Assembly (NCBI GenBank): GCA_937980645.1
Contig: CALJPQ010000009.1
Location: 180,018-244,017 of the forward strand
Direction of reading: 5' to 3'
From: an uncultured Saprospiraceae bacterium
GTDB lineage: Bacteria > Bacteroidota > Bacteroidia > Chitinophagales > Saprospiraceae
DNA: 64,000 bases
Shown one piece after another: positions 1 through 8,895 of the stretch; the first letter of the stretch is position 1, and each line of letters opens with the position of its first letter. The position numbers were made by a program, and so were the translations under genes. The notes beneath the pieces were generated by a model, which had not been told where the DNA came from, did not search any database, and worked only from the letters and a program-made list of their open reading frames with translations.

Positions 1-1892
1 GCTGCAGACAGGTTCAGGGCCATGTGGCGCACAGCCTCCGCAAGCGAGTACGCCTCGCGGTCGAACAATAGCCGTGCACACAGGCCCGCCAGCAACGGTG
101 CGCCTTTAGCGCTGACGCGCTCCAAAGTCTCCTGCCAGAGTGGGCTATATTCTTCGGGACGCCACAGGGCTACTGCTCGTTGCATCGAAAGCAGCCGCTT
201 GAGCACTTCCATCGCGACGTTGTACTGTATGCTCATGCAGGCGCCCGGCAGTTGTACGCACACGCGCGGCATCAGGTGTTCCAGCAGTTGCTCCACCGCC
301 TCCATGTTCAACCGCCGCGCGTGGCCGTAGCGCAGGGCTTCCACCAAAGGCAGCGCCGCATCCGCCAGCGCCAGCACATCCTGCGCCAGTGCGCTCGTGT
401 CTTCCAGACGCTCCAACAGGGGGCCGATGACATCGGGCAAATCGGCCCGAAGCACTGCATTCAGCAAGGCTACCAGCTCGGGCAATTCCCGAACAGAAGC
501 CAGCTGCCAGTGCAGGCGATTGGTCGTTGCCTCCTCTACCGTGCCACCCCACTGGCCCGCTTCGATGAGTTGCACCGCGTAGTCGGGCTGCCAACGCACC
601 AGCCAGTGCTCGTGAAAGCGCCCTTCCTTGCGCCCGCCCACAGCCTGCTCGCGGCCCCACGGAATGCCCAGCAGCTCCATCCGGTGCAGCAGGCGGCTTT
701 TGCGCAAGTGGGCTTCCTCGCGTAGGTCCAGTTCCAGCGTCATCTCCTCCGTGCTCATCTTGAGCCTTGCGCTGCGTACTTGCGTCTCAAAGTCTGCCAT
801 CAGTGGTGTGCGCGGTACGTCGGGTGGCGTTTGGCCCAATACGTCGCCGACCACTAAGTGGCGCTCCACGAGCGCATAGGCTGTTTCAGCACCTTCGCAA
901 AGGACGGTTATGGTGGCTTCGCGCAGTTCCTCGATGCCGGGCAGGGGCGTGCCGCGCAACACCGCCAGCGCCTGGGCCAGCCGCACGGCCTCAATGGCCT
1001 GCGAGGAGGGCGCTGCCAGACCTTCGCGCCGCAACAGCTGCGCCGCGCGCGAAAACCAGCGTTCCAACCCGGCGTTGCCGTCCCAGATTTCCTGGTACCA
1101 CGCCGGTGCCAGCACACCTGCTACATAGCCACTTTGACGGGCGAGTCGCTCAAACGACCACGGTATCCAGGTCGCCTGAGTGCTCTGGCGCTTCAGCGGC
1201 TTGAGCAAGGCCTCGTCGTCTTTGGCCGAAAAGGCATCCACCTCCGCGAGGGCTGGGCCGTGCCAGGCGCCGCACACTACCGCGATGTGTTGAAAACCTT
1301 CGCGCCGGGCGCGGCGAATTTCGCGCCGCATAAAGGCTTCGCGCAGCAGTGTCTCGCGGCTTTCTTCCCCACTTTGCGCCTCTTTGGCCTCGCGCAGCGC
1401 GCGCATGAGCTCCAACACGACGGCAAACACCTCAAAGGCATCGGTGTGCTGCTGGCGTTCGAAGTGCACCTCCCACCAGCGCTCCGGGTCGGTATAGCCG
1501 CCCATGCGGGCAATGTCGTCGAAGGGGTCGTAGCGCGGCGCCTTCCATTGCTCGACTGCAGCCGCCTCCTCCAGCCCAAAGGCCAGCGACATGGGCAGGT
1601 CAATGAGCCGAACCGCTACCGAACGGCGCAAGGCAAAGGCAATGGCCTGCCACTCAGGCGAAAACGCTGCCATCGGAAAGAAAGCCGTCTGCCGCAGGGC
1701 CTTGGGGTTGTATATCAACAGAGCCACCGGCGGCTTCAGCCCAGCATGGCCTACCCACGGCAGCAGGTCTTGCGCATCCGCCGGCCCTTCGATGAGTACG
1801 AGGTCCGGCGGTTCGGCCTCCAGGGCTTCTAACAGGCTGCGCGCCGAGCCAGGGCCGTGATGGCGAATGCCGTAAATGCGGATAACGGGCAT
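1..1892 (-). CDS. DUF5682 family protein (C-terminus beyond the left edge)
   Basis: Reading the minus strand from the ATG at 1892 gives an open frame of about 630 codons that runs off the window without a stop. It begins MPVIRIYGIRHHGPGSARSL, the G-I-R-H-H-G-P-G-S hallmark of DUF5682, followed by an acidic LVLIEGPADA segment, a GAWHGPAL motif near residue 220 and a long helical C-terminal half. The function of the family is not established. From memory, DUF5682 genes often sit beside MoxR-type AAA+ ATPase, VWA-domain and SWIM zinc-finger genes; those would lie to the left, outside the window. It is transcribed in the same direction as the decarboxylase gene 87 bp upstream, so co-transcription is possible. 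Plus-strand open frames in this stretch are shadows. Confidence 0.82.
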   Translation of the reverse strand, partial: MPVIRIYGIRHHGPGSARSLLEALEAEPPDLVLIEGPADAQDLLPWVGHAGLKPPVALLIYNPKALRQTAFFPMAAFSPEWQAIAFALRRSVAVRLIDLPMSLAFGLEEAAAVEQWKAPRYDPFDDIARMGGYTDPERWWEVHFERQQHTDAFEVFAVVLELMRALREAKEAQSGEESRETLLREAFMRREIRRARREGFQHIAVVCGAWHGPALAEVDAFSAKDDEALLKPLKRQSTQATWIPWSFERLARQSGYVAGVLAPAWYQEIWDGNAGLERWFSRAAQLLRREGLAAPSSQAIEAVRLAQALAVLRGTPLPGIEELREATITVLCEGAETAYALVERHLVVGDVLGQTPPDVPRTPLMADFETQVRSARLKMSTEEMTLELDLREEAHLRKSRLLHRMELLGIPWGREQAVGGRKEGRFHEHWLVRWQPDYAVQLIEAGQWGGTVEEATTNRLHWQLASVRELPELVALLNAVLRADLPDVIGPLLERLEDTSALAQDVLALADAALPLVEALRYGHARRLNMEAVEQLLEHLMPRVCVQLPGACMSIQYNVAMEVLKRLLSMQRAVALWRPEEYSPLWQETLERVSAKGAPLLAGLCARLLFDREAYSLAEAVRHMALNLSA

Positions 1893-1979
1893 GAGCAATG
1901 AGCAGAAGGGTCGAAAGGCGGACGGCGGAAAGGCCTTCTCTCGCGCCGGGCAACGTTATGCCTACCTGGTGGCGAAACG

Positions 1980-2993
1980 CTACCCGGGGTAGGCGGGCTT
2001 TTCTTCGCCGTAAAGCCATTGCAGGGTGTTGTGGTGGAAAATCTTTTCCACGGTTTGCGGTGGCAGCCCCATGCGCTCGATAAAAGCACCTATCTCCAGG
2101 TCGCCTAAGGGGAAAGGATAATCGGTACCGAGACACACTTTGTCTTCGCCGATGACGTCGAGCACGTAGCGCAGGAGCTGGGGGTCGTGGGTGGCTGAGT
2201 CCACCCAGAATTTGCCTAAGTAATGGCGTGGGGGGGCGTTGTTGTCTATGGCTACCAAGTCGGGTCGGCATTCGAATCCGTGTTGGATACGTCCGATGGT
2301 TGGGATGAAAGAGCCTCCGGCATGGGCGAAGCAGAAGCGCAGCTTAGGCAGGCGCTCCATGACGCCGCTAAAGATGAGCGAGCAGATGGCGCGGCAGGTT
2401 TCGGCGGGCATTCCCACCAACCAAGGCAGCCAGTATTTGGTCATGTGTTCCTGGCCCATCATCTCCCACGGATGTACGAGGATGGCCATGTTCAGCGCTT
2501 CGCAGGCCTGAAAGATGGGGAAGAATTCTGGCTCACCGAGGTTGCGCTGGTTGACGTTGGAGCCTATCTGGATGCCTGGAAAACCCAAGGCTTTCAGCCG
2601 CTGCAGCTCCTGAATGGCTAAGTCGGCGTCTTGCATAGGTATGGTGCCCAGCGGGATGTAGTGTTCCGGGTACTCTTCGGCAATGGCGGCTAAGTGGTCG
2701 TTGAGAAAGCGCGAGAGGTCTAAGCAGTCGGCGGGTTTGGCCCAATAAGAGAACATGACCGGTATGGTGCAAACAACCTGCACGGAAGTGTTGTGGCGCA
2801 GGTACTCGACGACGCGCACGCGCGGATCCCAGCAATTGCTTTCGATTTCGCGAAAGAAGGTGTTGCCCTTCATCATGCGGGCGAAGCCAGGGCGGTGGTG
2901 TTCCAGGCGGATGAAGTCTCCGTAACCGTATTTTTGGGCGAAATTGGGCAGTTTTTCAGGGAGGATGTGGGTGTGCATGTCAATTTTGTGCAT
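1980..2993 (-). CDS. amidohydrolase family 2, ACMSD-like decarboxylase
   Basis: The 337-residue protein resembles 2-amino-3-carboxymuconate-6-semialdehyde decarboxylase (EC 4.1.1.45), a zinc enzyme of tryptophan (kynurenine) breakdown. It has the expected metal and catalytic set: H7 and H9 in DMHTHILPE, H174 in ILVHPWE, H224 in FAHAGGS and D291 in LGTDYPF, plus an Arg at 49 near the substrate Arg of characterised enzymes. Length matches the family (330-340). No other kynurenine-pathway gene is in the window, so a different carboxy-muconate or hydroxybenzoate-type substrate of the same superfamily cannot be excluded. No TAnnTTTG box is visible just upstream. Confidence 0.88.
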   Translation of the reverse strand: MHKIDMHTHILPEKLPNFAQKYGYGDFIRLEHHRPGFARMMKGNTFFREIESNCWDPRVRVVEYLRHNTSVQVVCTIPVMFSYWAKPADCLDLSRFLNDHLAAIAEEYPEHYIPLGTIPMQDADLAIQELQRLKALGFPGIQIGSNVNQRNLGEPEFFPIFQACEALNMAILVHPWEMMGQEHMTKYWLPWLVGMPAETCRAICSLIFSGVMERLPKLRFCFAHAGGSFIPTIGRIQHGFECRPDLVAIDNNAPPRHYLGKFWVDSATHDPQLLRYVLDVIGEDKVCLGTDYPFPLGDLEIGAFIERMGLPPQTVEKIFHHNTLQWLYGEEKPAYPG

Positions 2994-3050
2994 GGCGGCA
3001 GGGCGGTTTTAGCGCTGGTGCAAATGTGCGCATTTTGGGTTGGCTTTCCT

Positions 3051-3093
3051 AAAAAGAAACGAGCCGCTGCCGGGAATTTCCGGAGCGGCTCGT
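3051..3093 (-). terminator. rho-independent terminator of dnaK
   Basis: An inverted repeat (ACGAGCCGCT-g-CCGG, loop GAATTT, CCGG-AGCGGCTCGT) with one bulged base is followed, in the minus-strand direction, by a T-rich run (TTTCTTTTT). It lies about 30 bp after the dnaK stop. Confidence 0.85.
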
Positions 3094-3124
3094 TGTAGCA
3101 AGGCCTATTCGTGGAAAGAGGCGA

Positions 3125-5011
3125 TTAGTTTTTCACTTCTTCAAATTCGACATCTTGTGCGCCGTCGCTGGCAGTCGTGCTGGCGCTGTTCCCCTGGCCA
3201 TTGTCGGATTGCGTGCCCTGGTAAATGGCCTGACCGGCAGCGCTCCAGGCTTCTTCCACGGCTTTGGAGGCCTGGTCTATGCGGTTGAAGTCTTGCACTT
3301 TGTGCGCTTCGCGCAGGTCGGCTACTGCCTTTTCGATGTTTTCGCGCAGATGGGCCGGGATTTTGTCACCATACTCGCGCAACTGTTTTTCCGTCTGGAA
3401 GATGAGCGCGTCGGCCATATTGAGCTTTTCTGCGCGTTCGCGAGCGATGCGGTCGGCTTCAGCGTTGGCCTCGGCTTCGGCTTTCATGCGGGCAATTTCC
3501 TCCTTTGTCAGGCCGGTGCTGGCCTCGATGCGGATATTTTGTTTTTTACCCGTGCCTTTGTCCATGGCCGTTACCGATAGGATGCCGTTGGCGTCAATGT
3601 CGAAGGTTACTTCGATTTGCGGCACGCCACGCGGCGCCGGTGGAATGCCGTCTAAGATAAAGCGGCCTACCGAGCGGTTATCTTTGGCCATGGGCCGCTC
3701 GCCTTGCAGGACGTGGATTTCCACCTGAGACTGGTTATCAGAAGCGGTCGAGTATATCTTCGAGCGCTTGATGGGGATGGTCTTGTTCGCCTCGATGATG
3801 ACGTCGTACACGCCGCCCAGCGTTTCGATACCTAACGACAGCGGGGTTACGTCGAGCAGCAACACATCGGAAACGCTACCACTCAATACGCCACCCTGTA
3901 TAGCAGCGCCAATGGCCACTACTTCGTCGGGGTTGACGCTCTTATTGGGCTTGCGGCCGAAGAACTGCTCAACGGCCTCCTGGATGCGCGGAATGCGCGT
4001 AGAGCCACCCACCAGGATCACTTCGTCAATGTCCTGAGGTTTCAGGCCTGCATCGGCCAGTGCCTTGCGGCAGGGCTCCAGGGTGCGCTCGACCAGGTGG
4101 TCAATCATCTTCTCGAACTGAGCGCGAGAGAGCTTTTTCACCAAATGTTTAGGCTGACCATCCACCGCCGTGATGAAGGGCAGGTTGATTTCCGTCTCCA
4201 AGCCCGACGACAACTCGATTTTGGCCTTTTCGGCGGCTTCGCGCAGGCGCTGAAGGGCCATAGGGTCTTTGCGCAGGTCCACGCGCTCTTCGCGCTGGAA
4301 CTCATCGGCCAGCCAGTTGATGATGACCTGGTCGAAGTCGTCTCCACCCAGGTGAGTGTCGCCATTGGTGGACTTCACCTCAAAGACGCCGCCTCCCAGC
4401 TCCAGGATGGAGATATCGAACGTACCACCGCCGAGGTCGTACACAGCCACCGTGATTTCCTTGTCGCGCTTATCCAGACCATAAGCCAGTGCGGCAGCCG
4501 TCGGCTCGTTGATGATGCGCTTCACATCCAAGCCAGCGATGGCGCCGGCTTCTTTGGTGGCCTGGCGTTGCGAGTCGTTGAAGTAGGCGGGCACCGTGAT
4601 GACGGCCTCCGTTACAGGTTCACCCAGATAATCTTCGGCAATCTTCTTCATTTTCTGAAGGATCATGGCCGAGATTTCCTGGGGCGTATAGACGCGGCCA
4701 TCTACTTCTACCCGGCAGGTGTCGTTGTCACCCCGTACCACCTTATAAGGGACGCGCGCAATTTCGTCGGTGCGCTCGCTGTAACGCATCCCCATGAAGC
4801 GCTTGATGGAAAAGATGGTGCGTTTGGGGTTCGTAATCGCCTGGCGTTTTGCCGGCGCACCTACTTTGCGCTCGCCGTTATCCAAAAAAGCCACGACCGA
4901 AGGCGTCGTGCGAGAGCCTTCATCGTTGGCAATTACCTCCGGCGTGTTGCCCATCATGACGGCCACGCAGGAGTTCGTCGTTCCTAAGTCAATGCCAATA
5001 ATTTTTCCCAT
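3125..5011 (-). CDS. dnaK: molecular chaperone DnaK (Hsp70)
   Basis: The 628-residue protein is a full-length Hsp70 that binds and releases unfolded proteins in an ATP cycle driven by DnaJ and GrpE. It starts [19 protein letters not shown] (phosphate-1 motif). It contains the second phosphate motif [15 protein letters not shown], the adenosine motif [16 protein letters not shown], the interdomain linker [15 protein letters not shown], the substrate-binding beta domain and the helical lid. The last residues are the acidic EEVKN tail. Length is close to E. coli DnaK (638). dnaJ and grpE are not adjacent. No TAnnTTTG box is obvious upstream, and no clear CIRCE element was seen. A terminator follows. 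Confidence 0.98.
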   Translation of the reverse strand: MGKIIGIDLGTTNSCVAVMMGNTPEVIANDEGSRTTPSVVAFLDNGERKVGAPAKRQAITNPKRTIFSIKRFMGMRYSERTDEIARVPYKVVRGDNDTCRVEVDGRVYTPQEISAMILQKMKKIAEDYLGEPVTEAVITVPAYFNDSQRQATKEAGAIAGLDVKRIINEPTAAALAYGLDKRDKEITVAVYDLGGGTFDISILELGGGVFEVKSTNGDTHLGGDDFDQVIINWLADEFQREERVDLRKDPMALQRLREAAEKAKIELSSGLETEINLPFITAVDGQPKHLVKKLSRAQFEKMIDHLVERTLEPCRKALADAGLKPQDIDEVILVGGSTRIPRIQEAVEQFFGRKPNKSVNPDEVVAIGAAIQGGVLSGSVSDVLLLDVTPLSLGIETLGGVYDVIIEANKTIPIKRSKIYSTASDNQSQVEIHVLQGERPMAKDNRSVGRFILDGIPPAPRGVPQIEVTFDIDANGILSVTAMDKGTGKKQNIRIEASTGLTKEEIARMKAEAEANAEADRIARERAEKLNMADALIFQTEKQLREYGDKIPAHLRENIEKAVADLREAHKVQDFNRIDQASKAVEEAWSAAGQAIYQGTQSDNGQGNSASTTASDGAQDVEFEEVKN

Positions 5012-5198
5012 GATAAAAACAGATTTAAGCAGTCTGTCTGAATACAGTTGTAATCTAAAAAAGAGGTTTGATGCCCTGACGTATCAATGAATATGCCACG
5101 GCGAAAAACCTGACGTTTTGGCACCTTGAAGGCGCGTTCGGGCTACCTTTTGGCAGATGTTGCGCAGGGTATCTGCCGAAGAAATCTGGGGCATGCGC

Positions 5199-5226
5199 TT
5201 GAAATGGCTCCAGGGCGGTACCTTTG
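5199..5226 (+). promoter_or_regulatory. promoter of mtaB (-33 TTG, -7 TACCTTTG)
   Basis: TTG at 5199-5201 and TACCTTTG at 5219-5226 are separated by 17 bp, matching the Bacteroidota sigma-70 type promoter. It lies inside the longest open frame, so transcription would start downstream of the first possible ATG (5157). This favours the ATG at 5250. Confidence 0.75.
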
Positions 5227-5249
5227 CAGGCCTTTTTGAAAGAAACGCC

Positions 5250-6593
5250 ATGGCTACGCCACGCACGGTCGCTTTTCATACGTTAGGCTGCAAGTTGAAT
5301 TTTTCGGAGACTTCGGCGCTGACGCGCCTTTTTGAGCAGCAGGGGTATTTGCCCGTGCGCTTTGAAGAGGAGGCCGACATTTACGTCATCAATACCTGTT
5401 CGGTAACGGAGCAGGCCGACCGCGAGTGCAAAAAAGTGGTGCGCCAGGCGTTGCGTCGCCGGCCCGATGCTTTCGTGGTGGTTACGGGTTGCTATGCACA
5501 ACTGAAGCCGCAGGAAATTGCCGACATTCCGGGGGTGGATTTGGTGCTGGGCGCCGGGGAAAAATTCCGCATCTTAGACTATGTGAATAACCTGACAAAA
5601 GCGCAGGGCAAAGGCATGGTGCAGGCGGGCGAAGTGCGGGAAGTGAATACGTTTCATGCGGCGTTTTCTTTTGGCGACCGCACGCGTTCGTTTTTGAAAG
5701 TGCAGGACGGATGCGATTACAAATGTTCGTTTTGCACCATCCCGCAGGCGCGTGGGGCCAGCCGCTCCGATACGGTCGAGCATGCCGTAGCCAACGCGCA
5801 GCGTTTGGCGGAGCAGGGCGTGCGTGAAATTGTGCTCACGGGTGTCAATCTGGGTGATTTTGGCAACGGCACGGCGGTCATTGAGGGTGAGCGGCCTAAA
5901 AAAGAAGCGCTGTTCATTGACCTCATTCGCGCCTTAGACGAAGCCGTTGAAGTGCCGCGCATGCGCATCAGCAGCATTGAGCCGAATTTGCTTACGGATG
6001 AAATCATCGCCTTTGTGGCGCAAAGCCGGCGCTTTATGCCACACTTTCACGTCCCGCTGCAATCGGGTAACGACAAGCAGCTGCGTGACATGCGGCGCCG
6101 CTACCGGCGCGACCTGTACGCGGCGCGTGTGGAGGCTATCAAACGCCTGATGCCGCACGCCTGCATCGGCTGCGATGTCATTGTGGGCTTTCCGGGCGAG
6201 ACGGAGGCGGATTTTTTGGAGACCTACCGGTTTCTTCAGCAATTGGACGTCTCTTACTTGCATGTGTTCACCTACTCCGAGCGGGCCAATACGCCGGCCG
6301 CCGCCATGCCCGGCGTTGTGCCCATAGAGGAGCGCCGCCGCCGCAATCAGGCGCTACGCGGGCTTTCGGAGATGAAACGCCGGCATTTTTACCAACAACA
6401 TCTTGGCACGGCGCGACCGGTCTTGCTGGAACGCCACAAAGACCCCGCGCTATTGGGCGGCTTTACGGACAATTATATCCGGATAGAAATTCCGGCGGAA
6501 GCCAGCGCTGTTAATACGCTTCAGGAGGTTTTTCTGCAAGCGCTGACTTCTGACGGTGAAGCGGTTCGGGGATCTGTACTTCAGCCAGCATAG
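5250..6593 (+). CDS. mtaB: tRNA t6A37 methylthiotransferase MtaB
   Basis: A 447-residue radical-SAM methylthiotransferase that converts t6A37 of ANN-decoding tRNAs to ms2t6A. The N-terminal UPF0004 domain carries its three cluster cysteines (HTLGCKLNF, NTCSVTE, VVTGCYAQ). The radical-SAM core has the CxxxCxxC motif in DGCDYKCSFCTIPQ near residue 160, and a C-terminal TRAM-like segment follows. The start at 5250 (MATPRTVAFHTLGC) is preferred over an ATG 31 codons upstream because the promoter lies between them and homologues begin here. It converges with folB; the last 13 bp overlap that gene's end. Confidence 0.96.
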   Translation: MATPRTVAFHTLGCKLNFSETSALTRLFEQQGYLPVRFEEEADIYVINTCSVTEQADRECKKVVRQALRRRPDAFVVVTGCYAQLKPQEIADIPGVDLVLGAGEKFRILDYVNNLTKAQGKGMVQAGEVREVNTFHAAFSFGDRTRSFLKVQDGCDYKCSFCTIPQARGASRSDTVEHAVANAQRLAEQGVREIVLTGVNLGDFGNGTAVIEGERPKKEALFIDLIRALDEAVEVPRMRISSIEPNLLTDEIIAFVAQSRRFMPHFHVPLQSGNDKQLRDMRRRYRRDLYAARVEAIKRLMPHACIGCDVIVGFPGETEADFLETYRFLQQLDVSYLHVFTYSERANTPAAAMPGVVPIEERRRRNQALRGLSEMKRRHFYQQHLGTARPVLLERHKDPALLGGFTDNYIRIEIPAEASAVNTLQEVFLQALTSDGEAVRGSVLQPA

Positions 6594-7096
6594 AACTTGA
6601 GGCAATTGTCGCACAGGCATTTGCCGCCGAACTGGCGCAAGAGTGTTTCTTTGGTGGCAGGGTGCAGGTTGGGGAAGCGTTCCCAGCAGCCATTAGGGGT
6701 ATAGCTGACGAAGGGCTTTTTGCATCGCGGGCATTCGGCCATAAAGCTAATCTCCTCCTGCACGTACACAGATGCTACCTGGCCGCCTAAGGGCGGGTGC
6801 AATTTTCGCACGCATACTCGCAGGGCAATCATGTTGTCAAACTGGTTTTTCATGCGCTCTACAAGGGCCGAGACCACCGTTTCCAGAAGTTTGCGCGGTT
6901 GGGCCATTTCCAATTGGCACAAGCGATAGATGGTTTCGTAGTTGATGGTTTGCTCGATGTCGTCTTTTTGAGCGGCCTGGCTGATGTCGGTCTGTACGTA
7001 CACATCTACCAGATAGTCGGCGCCGACGCGCCGCTCCTCTTCATGGACGCCGTGGTAAGCGCGGAAGCGCATGCCTTCGATGGCGATAAAGGCCAT
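6581..7096 (-). CDS. folB: dihydroneopterin aldolase fused to a cysteine-rich (CWC-like) domain
   Basis: Residues 1-120 match FolB, which cleaves 7,8-dihydroneopterin to 6-hydroxymethyl-dihydropterin in folate synthesis: MAFIAIEGMRFRAYHGVHEEER, INYETIYRLC, ETVVSALVERM and a lysine in RVCVRKLHPP. Residues 121-171 form a different domain with the spacing of a small zinc-binding cysteine-rich CWC protein: CPRCKKPF, then GCW, then CLCDNCL at the end. The fusion is continuous in one frame. FolB alone is about 120 residues, so the tail is extra. The gene follows a lipoprotein gene by 22 bp and probably shares its promoter. The role of the zinc-finger-like tail is unknown. Confidence 0.88.
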   Translation of the reverse strand: MAFIAIEGMRFRAYHGVHEEERRVGADYLVDVYVQTDISQAAQKDDIEQTINYETIYRLCQLEMAQPRKLLETVVSALVERMKNQFDNMIALRVCVRKLHPPLGGQVASVYVQEEISFMAECPRCKKPFVSYTPNGCWERFPNLHPATKETLLRQFGGKCLCDNCLKFYAG

Positions 7097-7118
7097 AGGA
7101 AACGAGGTATAGTGGTGG

Positions 7119-7478
7119 TTATCGGCTCAGTAATTCTTCGAGCAAGTCGCGCTGTTGAGCTACTTCGGGGCAGCGCTGCTGGAGCAGAGGCGTCAGGCTG
7201 TCGAGTTCGGCGGCTTGCAGCAGGCCGTACTGCCCGATGGTGGCGGCCATGCACTCGCGCGCTTGCTCGAAGGCTTTTTCGATTTGCCTGAACTGTTGGG
7301 GCAGGCGGCTATGTTCGAGGGTGTCTGTCGCCCGATTGAGCCGCGCCAGCATGGCCGTGCATTCGCAATAGGCGTCGGCAATGGAAGAAAAACGACTCGA
7401 CGGCGCCGGGCTTTGGCACGCCGCCAGCAACAGCACCGCCAGTGCTACACCTGCCGATAAAAGCACTTGCCTTTGCAT
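7119..7478 (-). CDS. small predicted lipoprotein
   Basis: A 119-residue protein starting MQRQVLLSAGVALAVLLLAAC, a signal peptide with a good lipobox (LAAC), so probably anchored in an envelope membrane. The mature part is helical with several Cys (CECTAM, ARECMAA, QQRCPE). No family recognised. An upstream ATG at 7544 would precede the promoter box at 7484-7491 and is rejected. The box is only about 6 bp from the ATG, so the mRNA may be almost leaderless. folB follows at 22 bp, suggesting a two-gene unit. Confidence 0.72.
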   Translation of the reverse strand: MQRQVLLSAGVALAVLLLAACQSPAPSSRFSSIADAYCECTAMLARLNRATDTLEHSRLPQQFRQIEKAFEQARECMAATIGQYGLLQAAELDSLTPLLQQRCPEVAQQRDLLEELLSR

Positions 7479-7483
7479 GCGGG

Positions 7484-7491
7484 CAAAGGTA
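7484..7491 (-). promoter_or_regulatory. -7 box TACCTTTG for lipoprotein-folB
   Basis: TACCTTTG on the minus strand, ending 5 bp before the ATG at 7478. The short distance implies a very short or absent leader. Confidence 0.6.
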
Positions 7492-7498
7492 GGCAAAC

Positions 7499-7534
7499 AA
7501 AAATCCCCCGCCAGCGACCGGGTACTGGCAGGGG
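7499..7534 (-). terminator. terminator of the Gly-rich protein gene
   Basis: Stem CTGGCAGGGG / CCCCGCCAG on the plus strand (one bulge) is followed in minus-strand reading by a short T run (7499-7503). It lies 25 bp past the stop at 7560. Confidence 0.65.
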
Positions 7535-7559
7535 ACGGAGGCACATAATTACTAATCGC

Positions 7560-7928
7560 TTATGCTTTTGCCTTGTTGAGCATGCCCTGGAGGAAGCCAC
7601 CGATGCCGCCGCCAGCACCGCCCAGAATGCCGCCGCCGAGCAGCGAACCGATGAGGCCGCCAGCAGTCTCTTCGCCCAAGACGCCGCTCAGCAGCGTGCC
7701 GCCCAGGCCAGGGCCAGCGGCCTCGCCCAACAGGCTGGTCAGAATGCCCAAGACACCGCCGCCTAAAGCACCGGAGGCAGCCCCCATCTTCGGATCCTGC
7801 TTAAGCACAACGCCGGCAATGGCGCTGATGAGGGGCAAAGCCCACGTCGCTGAGCCTGCAGGCAGAAACTTATTGACAATAAAGCCGGCTATCAGGGTTA
7901 TTGCAGAGGAAGTCAGTGTGGTGTTCAT
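7560..7928 (-). CDS. small Gly-rich membrane protein, unknown function
   Basis: A 122-residue protein, not recognised. Residues 1-42 hold two short hydrophobic stretches (SSAITLIAGFIVNKFL and ALPLISAIAGVVL). The rest is a low-complexity Gly/Leu/Ala chain (GALGGGVLGILTSLL, GGLIGSLLGGGILGGAGGGIGG) reminiscent of glycine-zipper membrane segments, ending in LNKAKA. It has its own -7 box about 56 bp upstream and its own terminator, so it is a single-gene unit. Glycine zippers are known in membrane pores and small bacteriocins, but nothing here shows such a role. Confidence 0.7.
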   Translation of the reverse strand: MNTTLTSSAITLIAGFIVNKFLPAGSATWALPLISAIAGVVLKQDPKMGAASGALGGGVLGILTSLLGEAAGPGLGGTLLSGVLGEETAGGLIGSLLGGGILGGAGGGIGGFLQGMLNKAKA

Positions 7929-7983
7929 GTGTGGTACGTTTTGTTTTGTAGTGAATAGTGATGTATTGTTTCCCGGTCCGCGA

Positions 7984-7991
7984 CAAATGTA
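7984..7991 (-). promoter_or_regulatory. -7 box TACATTTG
   Basis: Minus-strand TACATTTG, 56 bp before the start of the Gly-rich protein gene at 7928. Confidence 0.55.
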
Positions 7992-8085
7992 CCCACCTTT
8001 TGGAGCTTAATGCCGGGTTTTGGCATATTTTTTTTACAGTAAAGATTGCCCCTTCAAGCAGGCTTCGCGTATTTTAAAAGCGCCT

Positions 8086-8093
8086 TAATTTTG
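8086..8093 (+). promoter_or_regulatory. -7 box TAATTTTG
   Basis: TAATTTTG, 52 bp before the ATG at 8145. It lies inside the longer frame that starts at 8046 and so supports the shorter protein. Confidence 0.6.
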
Positions 8094-8144
8094 GCGCCGC
8101 TTTTCAAAACCATTGTCATTCAGTCAATACATCTGCCTCTTGCC

Positions 8145-8822
8145 ATGAAAAATGCGAAGCAAAAGCCGTTTGTCTCGAACGAGGACGTATCGGTGCGGCT
8201 GTTCAAAAACAAGTTCCTGGATAGCCTGACGCGCACGCATATTGCTGTGCCAGTATCGCTGTTTTTCCTATATGCGACGGGCCTGCTTGTGTGGACGAAG
8301 ATAGCCACTACTCTGAGCAACCTCCAGATAGGGGGCCTTTTTGCCAGCGGCTTGCTGTTCTTTACGCTGGTGGAGTATCTGGTACATCGCTACGTGTATC
8401 ATATTGAGCCGACTACGGAGTCGCGGCGTAAATTTCAGTGGACGATGCACGGAGTGCACCACGCTTATCCTAAGGACAAAAGTCGTCTGGCTATGCCACC
8501 AGTATTGAGCGTAGTTATCGGCACGGTACTGCTGGGTCTGTTCCGCTTGGTGCTGGGCCAGTATGCTTTTTCTTTCCTGGCGGGTTTCATGGTGGGCTAT
8601 GCTCTCTACTTAGTGGTGCATTATTCAGTACATATTTTTAGAATGCCCAAGAATGCGCTGCGCATGCTCTGGATCAACCATGCCATTCACCACTACAGCG
8701 AGGACGACGTGATGTTTGGCGTATCTTCGCCGCTGTGGGACTACGTGTTTGGTACAGTACCCAATCGGCAGAAGCGCGCGTCCATTCGCGTGGTGGTAGA
8801 AGATGCGGAGAAGTACCTTTGA
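8145..8822 (+). CDS. fatty acid hydroxylase / sterol desaturase superfamily protein
   Basis: A 225-residue integral membrane di-iron enzyme. The histidine boxes are clear: VHRYVYH, then HGVHHAYP, then VHYSVH and INHAIHHY, with four hydrophobic segments between them. This arrangement resembles fatty acid 2-hydroxylases (Scs7/FA2H type), which hydroxylate acyl chains of membrane lipids. A substrate such as sphingolipid or sulfonolipid chains is plausible in this phylum but is inference. The start MKNAKQKPF is chosen because the promoter box lies at 8086-8093. It is followed 73 bp later by the patatin gene in the same direction, so a lipid-related pair is possible. Confidence 0.85.
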   Translation: MKNAKQKPFVSNEDVSVRLFKNKFLDSLTRTHIAVPVSLFFLYATGLLVWTKIATTLSNLQIGGLFASGLLFFTLVEYLVHRYVYHIEPTTESRRKFQWTMHGVHHAYPKDKSRLAMPPVLSVVIGTVLLGLFRLVLGQYAFSFLAGFMVGYALYLVVHYSVHIFRMPKNALRMLWINHAIHHYSEDDVMFGVSSPLWDYVFGTVPNRQKRASIRVVVEDAEKYL

Positions 8823-8895
8823 GGGCACGCCGACGTTTTCGGGCGGACGGTCTTTCTTTTTTTCCATCGTTCTCACCTGACCCTGTTTCTGTGTT

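Noticed and set aside
858..1832. A 324-codon plus-strand frame across the left-edge gene
   Set aside because: The minus strand encodes a continuous DUF5682 protein with its hallmark motif; the plus frame has no recognisable domain.
4097..4987. A 296-codon plus-strand frame within dnaK
   Set aside because: Exact antisense of a highly conserved DnaK coding region.
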